From the NCBI RefSeq assembly GCF_027943255.1, contig NC_072895.1, positions 81,842,001 through 81,906,000 of the forward strand: a DNA stretch of 64,000 bases, in the 5' to 3' direction. This document shows, in pieces, positions 22,512-32,830 of the stretch. The notes under the pieces are model-generated. The model was not told where the DNA came from. It did not search any database and saw only the letters and a list, made by a program, of their open reading frames with translations. The translations under genes were made by a program, and so were the position numbers. The stretch's first letter is position 1. Each line of letters starts with the position of its first letter. The DNA is from Anastrepha obliqua (lineage: Eukaryota > Arthropoda > Insecta > Diptera > Tephritidae).

Positions 22512-23346
22512 ATGGAACGTTGGGTGAATCGAGTTGCTGTAGTCACAGGTGCCAGTTCTGGGATTGGCGCTGCTGTTGTCAAATATCTTGCGAATAACGG
22601 ATTGGTTACCGTCGGCCTAGCACGACGCAAGGAGCGTGTCGAAGCACTGCGCGATGAAGTTAACTCTGAGGCACGTAAACGCATTCACGCCATTCAGTGT
22701 GATGTGCAAAGTGAGGAGCAAGTAAAAGCCGTTTTCAAGCAGATCGAGAAAACAATTGGGCCAGTTGCTGTGTTGGTCAATAACGCGGGCGTCCTACGAT
22801 CCACCACATTACTGGAAGAAGGCAACTCACAAGATGTACGAGATGTCGTCGAGACAAATATTATGGGTGTGGTTTACTGTACACGAGAGGCCTTTCGCTC
22901 GATGAAGGCAAATGGTGGAGATGGGCATATTTTCTTGATTAATAGCATACTTGGTCATGTGGTTCCATTAGTACCGAACGCTACCTTAAATATTTATCCG
23001 CCTTCAAAATATGCAATCACCGCAATGACAGAAGTTTATCGTCAAGAGCTTTTAAATCAAAAAACAAATATAAAAATTACTGTAAGTGTAACGAGTTTAT
23101 CTGTAATGTTTGTTTTTGTAGATATGTGTTATATGTTTGTTCTACATGTATGAACGTTTATTTTAGAGCATCAGTCCTGGTGCTGTGGACACTGATATGC
23201 TGAACCATGGCATACATGCAGTGATGCCAGATTTGCCATGCCTTAAGTCGGACGACATTGCAGATGCATTGGTTTATTGCCTCCAAACGCCGCCACATGT
23301 GCAAATCCATGAACTGATCATCAAACCTGTTGGTGAAAAGGCATGA
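22512..23346 (+). CDS. Short-chain dehydrogenase/reductase, farnesol dehydrogenase-like (SDR-2)
   Basis: Two exons: 22512-23081 and 23167-23346, joined across an 85-bp GT-AG intron, giving 249 residues, normal for a classical SDR. TGASSGIG (12-19) is the dinucleotide-binding turn. GLARRKERVEAL (35-46) places Arg38-Arg39 after the second strand, which in this fold favours NADP(H). NNAG is at 90-93, and Asn116, Ser145, Tyr162 and Lys166 form the catalytic tetrad. The family oxidises or reduces alcohols, aldehydes and ketones in the cytosol; insect relatives include farnesol and antennal dehydrogenases. The substrate is not readable from sequence. The ORF runs past the donor to 23153, but the splice to SISPGAVDTDML restores the conserved C-terminal domain. 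Two AATAAA signals lie at 23422 and 23435. It lies in the left inverted-duplication arm; its nearest relative is at 44421. Confidence 0.93.
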
Positions 23347-23846
23347 ATAGCTCATATACACATGCATATGTACGTTTGTACGTTTACTTGAATCTAACAT
23401 AACAGCACTCTGTTGGTGCTTAATAAAAATCATGAATAAATTTGACAACTTTGAAATTAAAGCTCATTTCAATAACTTGAATTTGATGCTTCTTAGAAAA
23501 ACATTTGTGAGATTATGGAAAGTAAAAAAACATAGGAAGCTATGAAAAGCGAAATGTGAGAAAGAGGCTGTGAAAACTATGTTTGATACACTTGGCGTGA
23601 TTGGAGTTTTGGGGATTGAAAGAGAAGTGAGTGTCAGTAACAAAGAGAAGTGCAGAAAAGTGTGGGTATCGATCATGATTCAATTATAGAAGGTTAGGTA
23701 AGTAAGCAGCTTTCTCGCTCCCTCTTGACATATCGGCTCCCTTATTTGAAAATATGTTGCTTCTTTACAAATATAAGTACATATTTTATGAAAAAACTTT
23801 TAAATTGTAGTAAAAATTAAACTTTTGGTGCAAATTATATGGTCGG

Positions 23847-23865
23847 CAATACCACGTGTCTCAGT
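23847..23865 (+). repeat. Left arm of a 19-bp perfect inverted repeat (E-box containing)
   Basis: CAATACCACGTGTCTCAGT; its exact complement is at 24614-24632. The arms contain CACGTG and bracket the possible spliced gene. They could be the ends of a nested element, but I see no target duplication outside them. Confidence 0.7.
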
Positions 23866-23997
23866 TTCCACTTTGACGCTTTGCTTTGTTATTATTCGTT
23901 GAAAATCTTTTATCTGTTTGTAAACATTCAAGTAAGTATAATAATAAAAGCTAATTATTTTGTAAATTAATGTCGTTTTTCACTATTTAGGTCGATT

Positions 23998-24531
23998 ATG
24001 CCTTGCATATGGTGGGAGTCTATTATTTGGAGTCGTCTTTCTGCTGCAGAAAACCACCGGTTTGTGAATTTTCATACATGTAAGTTCAGATCAGACATTT
24101 GTAAAAATTCTTATTAAACTTTTTCATTCATAGGTTTTTATAGCAACGTTTTTGCAAATATAACAGAGACCACCTTACATGCAATACATAAACTGCAGTT
24201 AGTAAGTTCTATTAGAAGATTTGCTAATAAATTGTTTTTAAAAGTTTTTATTTGCGGGACTTCACAGACGAGCAATTGCTGCGGAAGGTGTGTGTTGAAG
24301 AGCTAGGTGGTCATTATGTGCCTAGTACTGCTACCTCTGAAATCAATTTGACTTCCGAACTGGCTGTCCACGTCGATACCTTACCCCGTCTAGAACAATA
24401 TGCTGTACGTAGATGTATGCACAACACCTACACGAGCAAGTCCTCGCGCTTTAAGCCTACAATTACAGGTAAGTTGTAATGATATATTTGTGAGTTAACA
24501 ATTTTTAAGTTTTTGTTTCACAGGTTTTTGA
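23998..24531 (+). CDS. Possible small spliced gene, function unknown
   Basis: Four exons can be joined: 23998-24079, 24134-24197, 24245-24468 and 24524-24531, with donors GTAAGT, GTTAGT and GTAAGT and CAG/TAG/AAG acceptors. A further intron with GTAAGT at 23932 and TTTAG at 23990 lies just upstream, suggesting a 5' untranslated exon. The product of about 125 residues begins MPCIWWESIIWSRLSAAENH and contains FYLRDFTDEQLLRKVCVEEL and EQYAVRRCMHNTYTS. I recognise no domain. Four sets of splice sites in 600 bp are more than chance usually gives, but the exon 2/3 junction relies on a weaker GTTAGT donor. A polyadenylation signal (AATAAA) is near 24696. It lies inside the P-like element, so it may be transposon-borne. 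Confidence 0.35.
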
Positions 24532-25083
24532 TTTCTGCCTGAATAAGTGAAGCGTTCCAACACCTATACGAGAAAGTGCACCCACATTCCTCATATTTCC
24601 ACTCCGATTCATTACTGAGACACGTGGTATTGATATACGTAAATTTACAAACAATCACAATTACTAAAAGTGGATTATATTACCAATATCTACAATAAAA
24701 TTTTTCGATGTATTAGTTTTAGTCTATATTAATACATTTTCCTATTAATAGTAGGGACGCAAAGTATATTAAGGTATACAAATTTTAAACTATAAACTAG
24801 TAAATTTGTAATTTTTATTGCAAACTATTTTAACTCTTCTAATTTAAATTTTTTACATTCGTACGATACTGAAATGAGCAAATTTGCAACACCTCGTAAT
24901 GCAAAGGTTACTAAACATGGCTTTATAAGCATAAGAGCGAAATAATTTTCCAAAATATTTTTGTTTACTAGCAGCATTTCCATTTTAATGTAATGAAAAT
25001 ACTCCTTTAGAGACTCCATTTTTTTACTTCTGTCTCGTTTCACATCCAACTAATATTTGTTTTACAACTGCGAACTAACTTAA

Positions 25084-25798
25084 GGGGGTAGTATGGTATT
25101 TTTTTTTTTTCATTTTTTTTTTTTTTTTTATTATTCTATAACATCTTAAGATTATTGTATGAAAGTTTGAAGTGCATTAGAGTAAAATTGACAAAGACAC
25201 AAAGGATTAAGTATCTACCTCTCCAACCGGATTTCACGCTGCCGAAAATCTTTAAACGCGTTTTTCTCACACTTGCCTTTTTTACGGTCGGTGTCCACTG
25301 TAGATTCATATCTACTGCACCGATTCTTTTCAAATTTGGTTTTTTTGTTTCTTTACTTTATTCACGAGGTAATGACGTCGAGTTTTTTTTTTTTAAATTT
25401 TGTCATATTTTAAAACAACAAAGTTTTCAAGTTTTTTTTATGAAAAATCGGTGTTTTGACTTCAAAGCGCTTTAAAAAATTAAAAAAAAAAAAAAAAAAT
25501 TCGACGTTGTTACCTGCGAAACTTTATTAGCTGATGAAATCAATTTGGTTTTTTGATTTTAGTTGATCCAGTAATGAGTTCTGAGGGACACCGCAATAAA
25601 ACTTTTTTATGAGACGTCCGCGAAGATTCGCTGCCACCAACTCATTTCTTCATAAAAATCAATGAAAATTTCACACAATATTCTTTAAATATGACTTTAT
25701 AATGAAGTAATTTTAAAATTTTGAATAAATCAACTGTGTCGACAAAAAAAATTTCGAAAAATATGCTTGTTTTACACCGAATTAACCATACTACCCCC
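25084..25798. mobile_element. TTAA-flanked MITE, copy 1
   Basis: Ends GGGGGTAGTATGG are inverted, with TTAA on both sides (25080-25083 and 25799-25802). 715 bp, very AT-rich with poly-T and poly-A blocks, no open frame. It shares interior motifs (ACCGATTCTTTTCAAATTTGG; ATTCTTTAAATATG) with the copies at 34772 and 52453. TTAA duplication is used by piggyBac and Kolobok elements; which one applies cannot be decided here. Confidence 0.8.
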
Positions 25799-26439
25799 TT
25801 AAAACACATACATAAGTAACATCACATAGTTCTGCGTGCTCTTGTGTTAGATAAACAACGAAAATGTTCTAAATAAATTTTATATTTGCTTTAAAAAACA
25901 ATAATTTTTCTGTTGTTTTGTTTTAATGTAGATTAAATAACCAATATACCTAGTTGTTCTCTTAGTACAGGACTAATTAGCTACTTTATGTACTTTTTTA
26001 CTACCTTTAGGCAAGAAGAGCAAAACATTTTTCCCTCTTTCTCCAACCTTCGTAAATGCAGCCCTAAAATAAGGGAGTGTCAAAGCGCCCTTGTCATTAC
26101 TTACCTAACCTTCTATAATTGAATCATGGGTATAGCTATAGATTGATTAGATATATTACTCAAAACCTTGAAGCAACTATAGTGAGATTTGTGGAAAAGA
26201 ACCAGTTTGCATCTGCACACCAGCTTGCGTCGACACTTCCACCATTCACAAAAGCCCAATTAGAAAAAAAAGCTTACATATAATCAAAAAGGTCAAGGAA
26301 AATTCTTTTTCTGTAGAAACAAAATGTAGCTAAATGAAAATTTTTTGTACCGAGCATTTCACTTGGTCGGTGGAGATATTTTGCAATATATCCAGTATTC
26401 GGATTAACCTTGATTTAATATATTTTATCCCGCTTGTGA

Positions 26440-27110
26440 TACAAAACATGTTCACAGATCAGTAAATGCAGGAGGAGTAAGGGAGCGCTCCTGCCTAAAA
26501 TTAGCCAGTCCTCACTTATAAATTCCGCACCCATATGGGGAAAAGCCCGGATACAGAAATCCTACTCCAAGAAGATGGAAATAGTTTCGAGGGTTAGCGC
26601 CATTCTAGTTGCCTAAGCGTTTAGAACGGCCCCATATGAAGCAGTGAGTGTCATATCGGGCATTATGCCTGCGGACAGGGGCAGAATATATGACAAAACC
26701 AAAAGTCTAAATAGACGACTTACGACTGACGAGCGCAAAGGAGAAAGAGAGGAGCCTGGTTGAGCACGGAGTAAAATAGCTGGCACATAGCGGGAAAAGT
26801 GAGGTAGACACATAAACTTATCGGTAGCATACATACATGAGTCGGACGAAGACATGGCGAAGCCGATTTCTGCCTGACATAATTCCGGACGGGACATGAC
26901 GGCTTCAGAGAGTACCTTCATAGATTTGGTCATGATGATGCAATGGATTGCGCTTTCCAAGGTAGTTGCAGTGAGAATGCGGAACATATTTATTATTTTC
27001 CTACCCGAGATATGTATCCGAAAGGGCGACTATAGAAATATAGTAAAGCACATTTTGTAACCGAAGTTTGCGTGGGCCAAAATGAAAGACTGGTCCGCGA
27101 ATGTACTACA
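26440..27110 (+). pseudogene. R1-like non-LTR retrotransposon reverse transcriptase C-terminus, decayed
   Basis: Fragments in different frames read SSLIYKFRTHMGKSPDTEI near 26510, SVIPDRALCLRTGAEYM near 26650, then SIHTWVGRRHGEADFCLT and FRTGHDGFREYLHRFGHDDAMDCAF (26820-26960), CGSCSENAEHI, and CPRYVSERATIEI near 27005. This is the region after the RT domain in R1-type elements, including the tail zinc-knuckle zone (CxxC...H...C). Many stops. Nothing recognisable follows until about 27610. Confidence 0.6.
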
Positions 27111-27609
27111 AGAGCTACGGAAGAAAGAATGGCAGTGCAGTACAGAAAGGAGACAATCAAACAATGGAGAGGAGACCAATGTGTGAAGAGACATAAGTGG
27201 TTCAGCTTGGCCCTGCAAAGCAATGCCTAACGGCGGTACCACAGGGCAAAATCAAAGCTACAGAGGTCGGGGTTAATGGTTTACTACTTAGATGTACTGT
27301 TTCGCTAGTCCAGCTTATTAGATAATACTGACTGTGCGTGATCCCAAATGACGTGTACCTTTAGCGAGCATATGAATCGTGCTTGCCGTCTATGTTGACG
27401 ATATCTATGTGACATTTGGATACAAAAAATACAATTAAAATTGTTAAATATTCTGTTCTGTTATGTTATTCTGCATTGAACAATTATGGTGGGTGAATGC
27501 TTTTCTTACCAAGGTATTTGTTCGATAAATCGAATTGAAAAGCGATATTTGGGCAAGAAATCGGCCCGAAACGCGCTTCGAAAGTGACCAAGAAATGTTT
27601 CTCGGATAC

Positions 27610-27800
27610 TAAAGTCAACATAACATATTAAGCTGGTCTACTCATTTACCGTATTTAAATCCCGCCGAGAGATGAAACTAAAAGTAGCTTTGAGGGGAGA
27701 AAAGCAACCGAAAAGTTGCTCTCTGGTTACTCATAAAAAGTGTGGGAAACTGTTCCCTAGAACTCATGTCAAAAACTGATTGACTCTATGGCTCGCCAAT
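27610..27800 (+). pseudogene. Tc1-like transposase tail fragment
   Basis: Reads WSTHLPYLNPA then EMKLKVALRGEKQPKS and VWETVPRELMSKTD-LYGSPIM, matching the ...SPDLNPAE...LKVALR...VPxxLxQKLIDSMPRR end of Tc1 transposases, with stops and shifts. It runs directly into mariner-like sequence at about 27800. Confidence 0.5.
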
Positions 27801-28090
27801 TATGGGAAAACAACTCGTGGACAATGATGACGCACCGTCGCACATTGCTATCATTATCCGTGATTCTTTTCGCAAGAATGAAACGAATACCATCCAACAG
27901 CCATCGAGTTCAACTGCTATGACCCTCTGTAATTCTTTTCTATTTGACGGAGTCAAAAAACCACTATGGGGACAGCGTTTTAACAGCCGAAATGAAGTCG
28001 TGGAAAAATTAAGTGGCTATACTGAAAATATGTAGAGTTCCGGAAATGTTTCGAGAGCTGCATAAAATGCTAGCATAAGTGCGTTACAGT
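27800..28090 (+). pseudogene. Mariner (DD34D) transposase fragment
   Basis: The open frame reads VDNDDAPSHIAIIIRDSFRKNETNTIQQPSSSTAMTLCNSFLFDGVKKPLWGQRFNSR. It matches the DNAPSHTALIIRDFFAKN ... SPDxAPCDFFLFxxLKKPLRGxRFxSR segment of mariner transposases. The third catalytic Asp has become Asn-equivalent in LCNSFLF. Partial and mutated. Confidence 0.65.
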
Positions 28091-28119
28091 TGCTGGAGAG
28101 TACTTTTCAGCGATTTCCT

Positions 28120-28860
28120 GCTATCGAAAAGAATGAATCGTCGAATTAAATTTTTTGTAAAAAATGGAGTGAGAGTACTCTGAGTAAAAAAAATGTTTAC
28201 AAGTGGTTCAAGCTTTTCGCAGAAGGTCGGGAAGATGTGAATAACGACGCTCGCTATGGACGCCACAGCACACAACAACCGATAAAAATGTAGAGAAAGT
28301 GAAGAAAAAGCATCGATGACGCAGATTTGTTTAAAAGGGTCATAGCAAGTGACTAGTCATGGCCCAATCGCCCCAATGGAAGAGTCCAGCTGAGCCAACA
28401 CCAAGAAAAGGACGCCAAGTTCGATCAAATGTCAAGGGTTTGCTCACTGTTTTGTTCGATTACCATGGCATAGTGCATCAGGAGTTCTTTCCACGAGGTC
28501 GTACGGTAAATAAGGAGTAGTACCTTGAAGTTATGCACCGTTTGCGTGAAGAATTACGAAAAAAACGCCCGGAATTGTGGAAAAAAAGCATGGATTTTGC
28601 ATCATGATAATGCACCTGATTTAGCCAAACACAACGCCGTTATCTTGCCTCAGCCACCGTATTCACTCCTGCAACTTTTGCCTGTTTTCAAGATTGAAGA
28701 GACCCATGAAAGGACGGCATTTTGCGACGGTTGAAGAGCTAAAAACCAAATCGCTGGGAGAGTTGAAGGACATACCAAAAAGTGTATATCAGAAATGCTT
28801 CTAGTTTTGGAAAAAATGCTGGTGGCACTAAACCAACAACAATATTTTGTACGTTTGATT
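28120..28860 (+). pseudogene. Second mariner (DD34D) fossil
   Basis: An N-terminal block (NRRIKFFVKNGVRVL, then KKNVYKWFKLFAEGREDVNNDARYG) is at 28130-28265. Then comes SNVKGLLTVLFDYHGIVHQEFFPRGRTVNKE-stop-YLEVMHRLREELRKKRPELWKKS (about 28425-28590), a damaged HHDNAP block, and a tail to WKKCWWH near 28825. Stops and deletions throughout. It is a different lineage from the mariners at 20774 and 31537. Confidence 0.7.
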
Positions 28861-28869
28861 GTCAAAGAA

Positions 28870-29290
28870 ATGTATTGACAAAGTAGAAAACAAAGAATAA
28901 ATTCGCCTTGTTTCACTCCGTGCTGACAGCCAGATGGACGCGGCGAAAGAAAAAAATAAATCAGCTGATTTACCAATACCATCTTCAATCATTCGCCTTG
29001 AAGTAAAACTCAATAAAATAAGAAAAATATTAGAATTTACTGAGGAAGTTGCGCTCAGAGAAATACTTTGAATCTGTGAAGTGCGCATAATATATCCCTC
29101 AAGACACATTATAATAATAATATATATTACTTAAACCATTGTAATTTTGTTGAGTGTGTTGTTTTTGCATAGAACTTGAGTATTCTCTCTCGTTACTTTA
29201 GTTATATTTAGTCAATTTGCAAACTGCTCTGAAATATTTGTAAATATTGGCTTAATTTGTATTGGAATGAATGATCGCCATGCGTCCCTA
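28870..29290. other. No gene recognised
   Basis: Spacer before the tandem repeat upstream of the SDR gene at 29657. No domain or terminus identified. Confidence 0.35.
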
Positions 29291-29294
29291 TTAT

Positions 29295-29396
29295 TTTGCA
29301 CATGACTGTACATCATCAGTACGTTTGTAAAAGCTCAACAAGAAATTTGCACATGACTCTACACCATCAGTACGTTTGTAAAAGCTCAACAAGAAA
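29295..29396. repeat. Two tandem copies of a 51-bp unit upstream of SDR-3
   Basis: The unit begins TTTGCACATGACT(G/C)TACA and ends AAAGCTCAACAAGAAA; the copies differ at two or three positions. It lies about 170 bp upstream of the TATA box of the 29657 gene. Confidence 0.8.
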
Positions 29397-29568
29397 TAAC
29401 AACAATTCCTGTTTTGGCCATCTGGTGGCTCTGTATGCAACCTCGCTATCAGTTTTTGAGTAAAGTCGCAAAAAACAAAAACTTTGCGCTTTTGTTCTTC
29501 ACTCCCAAATCATTCATAACTTTCTCTTTTCATTCTGTAGGCTCTCTTTTCGAAACGCATGATGATGA

Positions 29569-29576
29569 TATAAAAT
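29569..29576 (+). promoter_or_regulatory. TATA box of SDR gene at 29657
   Basis: TATAAAAT 88 bp before the ATG, close to the spacing in the other SDR genes. Confidence 0.55.
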
Positions 29577-29656
29577 GCTTAACGAAAATTGCTCCATTCT
29601 TAGTCGCACTTGAACAAAGGTGCGGTTTATAACGCTTGATAAGAAAGAAAGCAGAC

Positions 29657-30533
29657 ATGGAGCGTTGGCTGAATCGTGTTGCGGTAGTCACTGGTGCCAG
29701 TGCTGGTATTGGTGCTGCTTGCGTCAAATATCTCGCAAACAACGGAATGCTCACAGTTGGTCTGGCACGACGCAAGGAGCGTGTCGAAGCACTGCGTGAT
29801 GAAGTAAATGCTGAGGCACGCGATCGTATACACGCCATTCCATGTGATCTACGAAAAGAAGACGATGTTATTGCCGCATTCAAAGAGATTGAAACCAAGT
29901 ATGGACCTGTGGCTGTACTGGTAAATAATGCGGGTATTTTACGCACGACCGATTTGCTGGACGAGAAAAATTCACAAGATATGCGTGACGTGATGGATAC
30001 AAATGTTTTGGGTACTGTGTGGAGCACTCGTGAAGCTTTCCGTTCGATGAAGACCAACGATGGTGATGGGCATGTCTTCCTCATCAATAGCGTTGCAGGA
30101 CATAAAGTCCCAATTATACCCAATTTTTCATTAAACATTTACCCATCGTCAAAGCATGCGGTAACCGCTTTGAGGGAGGTTTACCGACAGGAGTTCCTCA
30201 ACCAAAATACAAAAATTAAAGTGACTGTAAGTTTTGAGTAACTCGTCTTCGAGGCATAATTTGTTAAATGAATGAAATATCCTTGTATTGGCAGAGCATC
30301 AGCCCTGGCAGTGTGAAAACTGAAATTCTTGGCGAGGATAATTCAGGATATGATAATTTCCCCTGTTTACAAGCCGAGGATGTCGCTGATGCCCTAATTT
30401 ACTGCCTCCAGACACCGCCTCGTGTGCAGGTTTGTTACACTTTGTATGGCAAAGTATTGCACAATTTGATTGTTATTATTCACATTTTCAGATTCTCGAA
30501 CTGCTTATACAACCGCTCGGTGAAATTCTGTAA
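29657..30533 (+). CDS. Short-chain dehydrogenase/reductase, farnesol dehydrogenase-like (SDR-3)
   Basis: Three exons: 29657-30226, 30295-30429 and 30492-30533 (248 residues). Introns of 68 and 62 bp have GTAAGT/GCAG and GTTTGT/TTCAG ends. An in-frame start 21 bp upstream exists (29636), but MERW at 29657 aligns with all paralogues. TGASAGIG is at 12-19 and GLARRKERVEAL gives the Arg-Arg signature for NADP(H); NNAG is at 90-93. The catalytic Ser145, Tyr162 and Lys166 are kept (INS; YPSSK). It differs from SDR-2 throughout (for example DLRKEDDVIAAFKEIETKYG), so it is an older paralogue. It keeps the second intron after the VQ codons, which three paralogues lack. AATAAA lies near 30590. Confidence 0.92.
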
Positions 30534-30599
30534 GACTTCCGTGCAGCTGAATAACAGAATATTTGTATGGTAGAAATCATGTGCGCAAAAATAAATTTT

Positions 30600-30990
30600 T
30601 ATTAACTTAAATTAAGTATTCGTAATTGACAAAGGCAAACATACAAATGTATCCTGGCTCGAATGTTTACTCACTGTTCAACTTTCAAATAAAATTTCGG
30701 AACTGAAAATAACTTTGTTGTATTACTACACCGGCATCTCCTTTGCGGATGTTTTGCGTTGTTCAAAACACGCTTAAAATTTCTAGGAACACCATAGTTT
30801 GATGGATTGGAAGATATATCAGCAGTAGGTTGGAAATGTCTCCTTAAATTTGCAAGGAAACCAGCCACCATGCGTTGGACTATTTGAAAAAATACATAAC
30901 TAATGAGCTCCAACTGGTATCGCTACGGACCGAACCGGTCTATGCGTGACTGCAAGTCAACCAGTTCAACCTAACTTATCCTTCTACAGC
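30600..30990. other. No gene recognised
   Basis: Intergenic spacer between SDR-3 and SINE copy 2. The 80-residue minus frame at 30671-30913 has no recognisable domain. Confidence 0.35.
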
Positions 30991-30991
30991 A

Positions 30992-31285
30992 GCCACTGCA
31001 GCCGAATGGGTTGGTAAGTGATTACCACTCCGTAGTGTCCGTGTTCGAAATCCCGAGCATGAAAAAAACGATGATAGAAAACGTTTTTTCAAATAGCGGG
31101 CGCCTCTCGGCAAGTAAAGACAAACCTCTGAAAGTATTTCTGCTTCACAAAAAAAAAAACAGCTGTCTTTTGATGGCGGCATAAAACTGTAGGTACCTCC
31201 ATTTGTGCAAAATATCGAGACGCTCTTCACAAATAGGGATAGGAGATCGGCCAAACATCCAATAAAGGGCGTAAGCGCCAGTTAT
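30992..31285 (+). mobile_element. tRNA-derived SINE, copy 2 (diverged)
   Basis: Head GCCGAATGGGTTGGTAAGTG with a weakened B box (GTGTTCGAAATC). The body has CTCTCGGCAAGTAAAGACAA and ends in GTAAGCGCCAGTTAT. It is the most diverged of the four copies. Confidence 0.8.
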
Positions 31286-31536
31286 ATTTTATACTCAGAA
31301 CAATAGAAACTTTCTTACTTACAGAGTAACTACATTTTGTTATGATATTAATAAGTTTTGGCAGACCTGAGCTACAATACCGTTCCGGCACCCACTAAAG
31401 TTTAGAATGCCTTATTGAAGAGGCGCATCATTGAGCTAAGCTAGAATCAGATTTATATAGACGAACCGAGTAGACCAATAAGGTTAGCTTTGAAGGTCTT
31501 CGGGCACACAGGGAGAGGAAAATGGAAAACGAAATA

Positions 31537-32830
31537 CGAGGGGTGCCTTTTATTTGGCAGGATTTGGCAACCCTGGTGTTGCAATCTGGCAACTGACAGC
31601 TGTATCGCAAAGTTTGACATTTTTTGGCTTTGACGTACTCAGAACGTTTTGAAATACCAGCGCTATTTGTGTTGTTTACAGTAACTTAAAAGATTCATCT
31701 CGCTCTAAAAATGGAATTAAATCGTGAACATTTTCGTGCGACTATTTTTTACAACTTTCGACGTGAATTAACTCAGCAACATTGCATGGATGAACTTAAT
31801 TCATTTTTCGGCGATGGAGCTCCATCAAGGACCAGTGTTTATCGATGGTATGGGGAATTCAATCGTAGTCGTAGTTCACTCCAAGACGAATTTCGTGAAG
31901 GTCGTCCAAAATCAGTTGTTGTTCCGAAAACCATTGATGATGTGCGCGGACTGATATTGCAAGATCGTCATGTGACCTATCGTGAGATTGACACAATCTT
32001 AGGCATTAGTGGGACCAGCATACATTCAATATTGCATAAACATTTGACTGTCAAAAAAATTTGTTCGCGTTGGATCCCACACAATTTGTCAATCACCCAA
32101 AAAGAGGGTCGTGTCGATTGGTCGAAGGAAATGCTCAAAAAATACGATCGCGGGGCTTCGAAACACGTCTATGACATCCTGACAGGTGATGAATCATGGA
32201 TTTACGCGTATGAGCCCGAAAGTAAACAGCAGTCGACTGTATGGGTGTTTCAAGATGAGCCAGATCCAACAAAAGTTGTTTGCGCACGAAGCACTTCCAA
32301 GCAAATGGTCACCTGTTTTTTCGGAAAAACTGGACATGTCGCAACCGTACCACTAGAACAACGCAAAACAGTAAATTCTGAGTGGTACACAACCATTTGT
32401 TTGCCAGTTGTCTTCCAAGAAATTAGGAAACCCAATCGCCAAAGACGGATCACTCTTCACCGGGACAATGCGAGCTCTCACACATTGGCTCAAACAAGTG
32501 CATATTTGAGCACCCAAAACATCGAATTAATGGGCCATCCGCCAGGACTATACCTGACTTGGCACCGAATGACTTCTTTTTATTCCCGTACGTAAAAAAC
32601 AAACTGAGAGGTCAACGTTTTTCGACACCTGAAGAAGCGGTTGCGGCATTCAGAATGCATATTTTGGAGGTACCTCATTCAGAGTGGCAAAAGTGCTTCG
32701 ACAATTGGTTCAAACGCATGCAAAAGTGTATAGATCTTCATGGAGAATATTTTGAAAAACAATAAAGTGATTTTCGATGATTAAAATTTGTTTTTGTTCT
32801 CTAATCCCGACATATAAAAGGCACCCCTCG
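31537..32830 (+). mobile_element. Young mariner element (DD34D), almost intact
   Basis: 1,294 bp with inverted ends CGAGGGGTGCCTTTTAT and TA on both sides (31535-31536 and 32831-32832). The transposase frame is disrupted once only. It is the best preserved element in the window and of a different lineage from the mariner at 20774. Confidence 0.93.
31711..32765 (+). pseudogene. Mariner transposase with a single frame disruption
   Basis: The first 294-residue frame (start 31711, MELNREHFRATIFYNFRREL) holds the two helix-turn-helix regions (SRTSVYRWYGEF; GISGTSIHSILHKHL), then ILTGDESWIYAYEPE (first Asp) and LHRDNASSHT (second Asp). A small change near 32545 alters the YSPD region, and the frame continues from 32559 (DLAPNDFFLFPYVKNKLRGQRF) to the stop at 32765. 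Asp-to-Asp spacing is the usual 34 residues. Catalytic residues all survive, so only this local lesion separates it from an intact gene of about 350 codons. Confidence 0.92.

Larger units (their letters stand above)
20357..23081 (+). repeat. Left arm of an inverted duplication (matches 43852-45303 in reverse)
   Basis: Order on the plus strand: retrotransposon fragment, [mariner insertion], about 440 bp of SDR upstream DNA, SDR exon 1. The same order is found on the minus strand at 45303-43852. The upstream block (22070-22511) and exon 1 are nearly identical between arms except for the last part of exon 1. The mariner at 20774-22064 is only in this arm. In the right arm about 24 bp of unrelated sequence stands at that place instead of a clean empty TA site. 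Confidence 0.85.
23674..26128. mobile_element. P-element-like transposon with perfect 32-bp inverted ends
   Basis: The ends at 23674-23705 and 26097-26128 are perfect 32-bp inverted repeats beginning CATGATTCAATTATAGAAGG. The Drosophila P element has 31-bp ends beginning CATGATGAAATAACATAAGG, so start, length and the AAGGT block agree. The expected 8-bp duplication is only partly visible (GGTATCGA on the left, GGTATAGC on the right). Inside are a possible spliced small gene (23998-24531), a second inverted repeat (23847 and 24614) and a TTAA-flanked MITE (25084-25798). I do not see a P-type transposase, so this is probably a non-autonomous or gene-carrying derivative. Confidence 0.65.

Noticed and set aside
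22457..22684. Minus-strand frames opposite the SDR first exons (also near 29530, 33743, 44249 and 59737)
   Set aside because: The same antisense frame appears opposite every SDR copy, which is explained by codon structure of the sense gene.
30671..30913. 80-codon minus-strand frame
   Set aside because: No recognisable domain, no splice partner, intergenic position.
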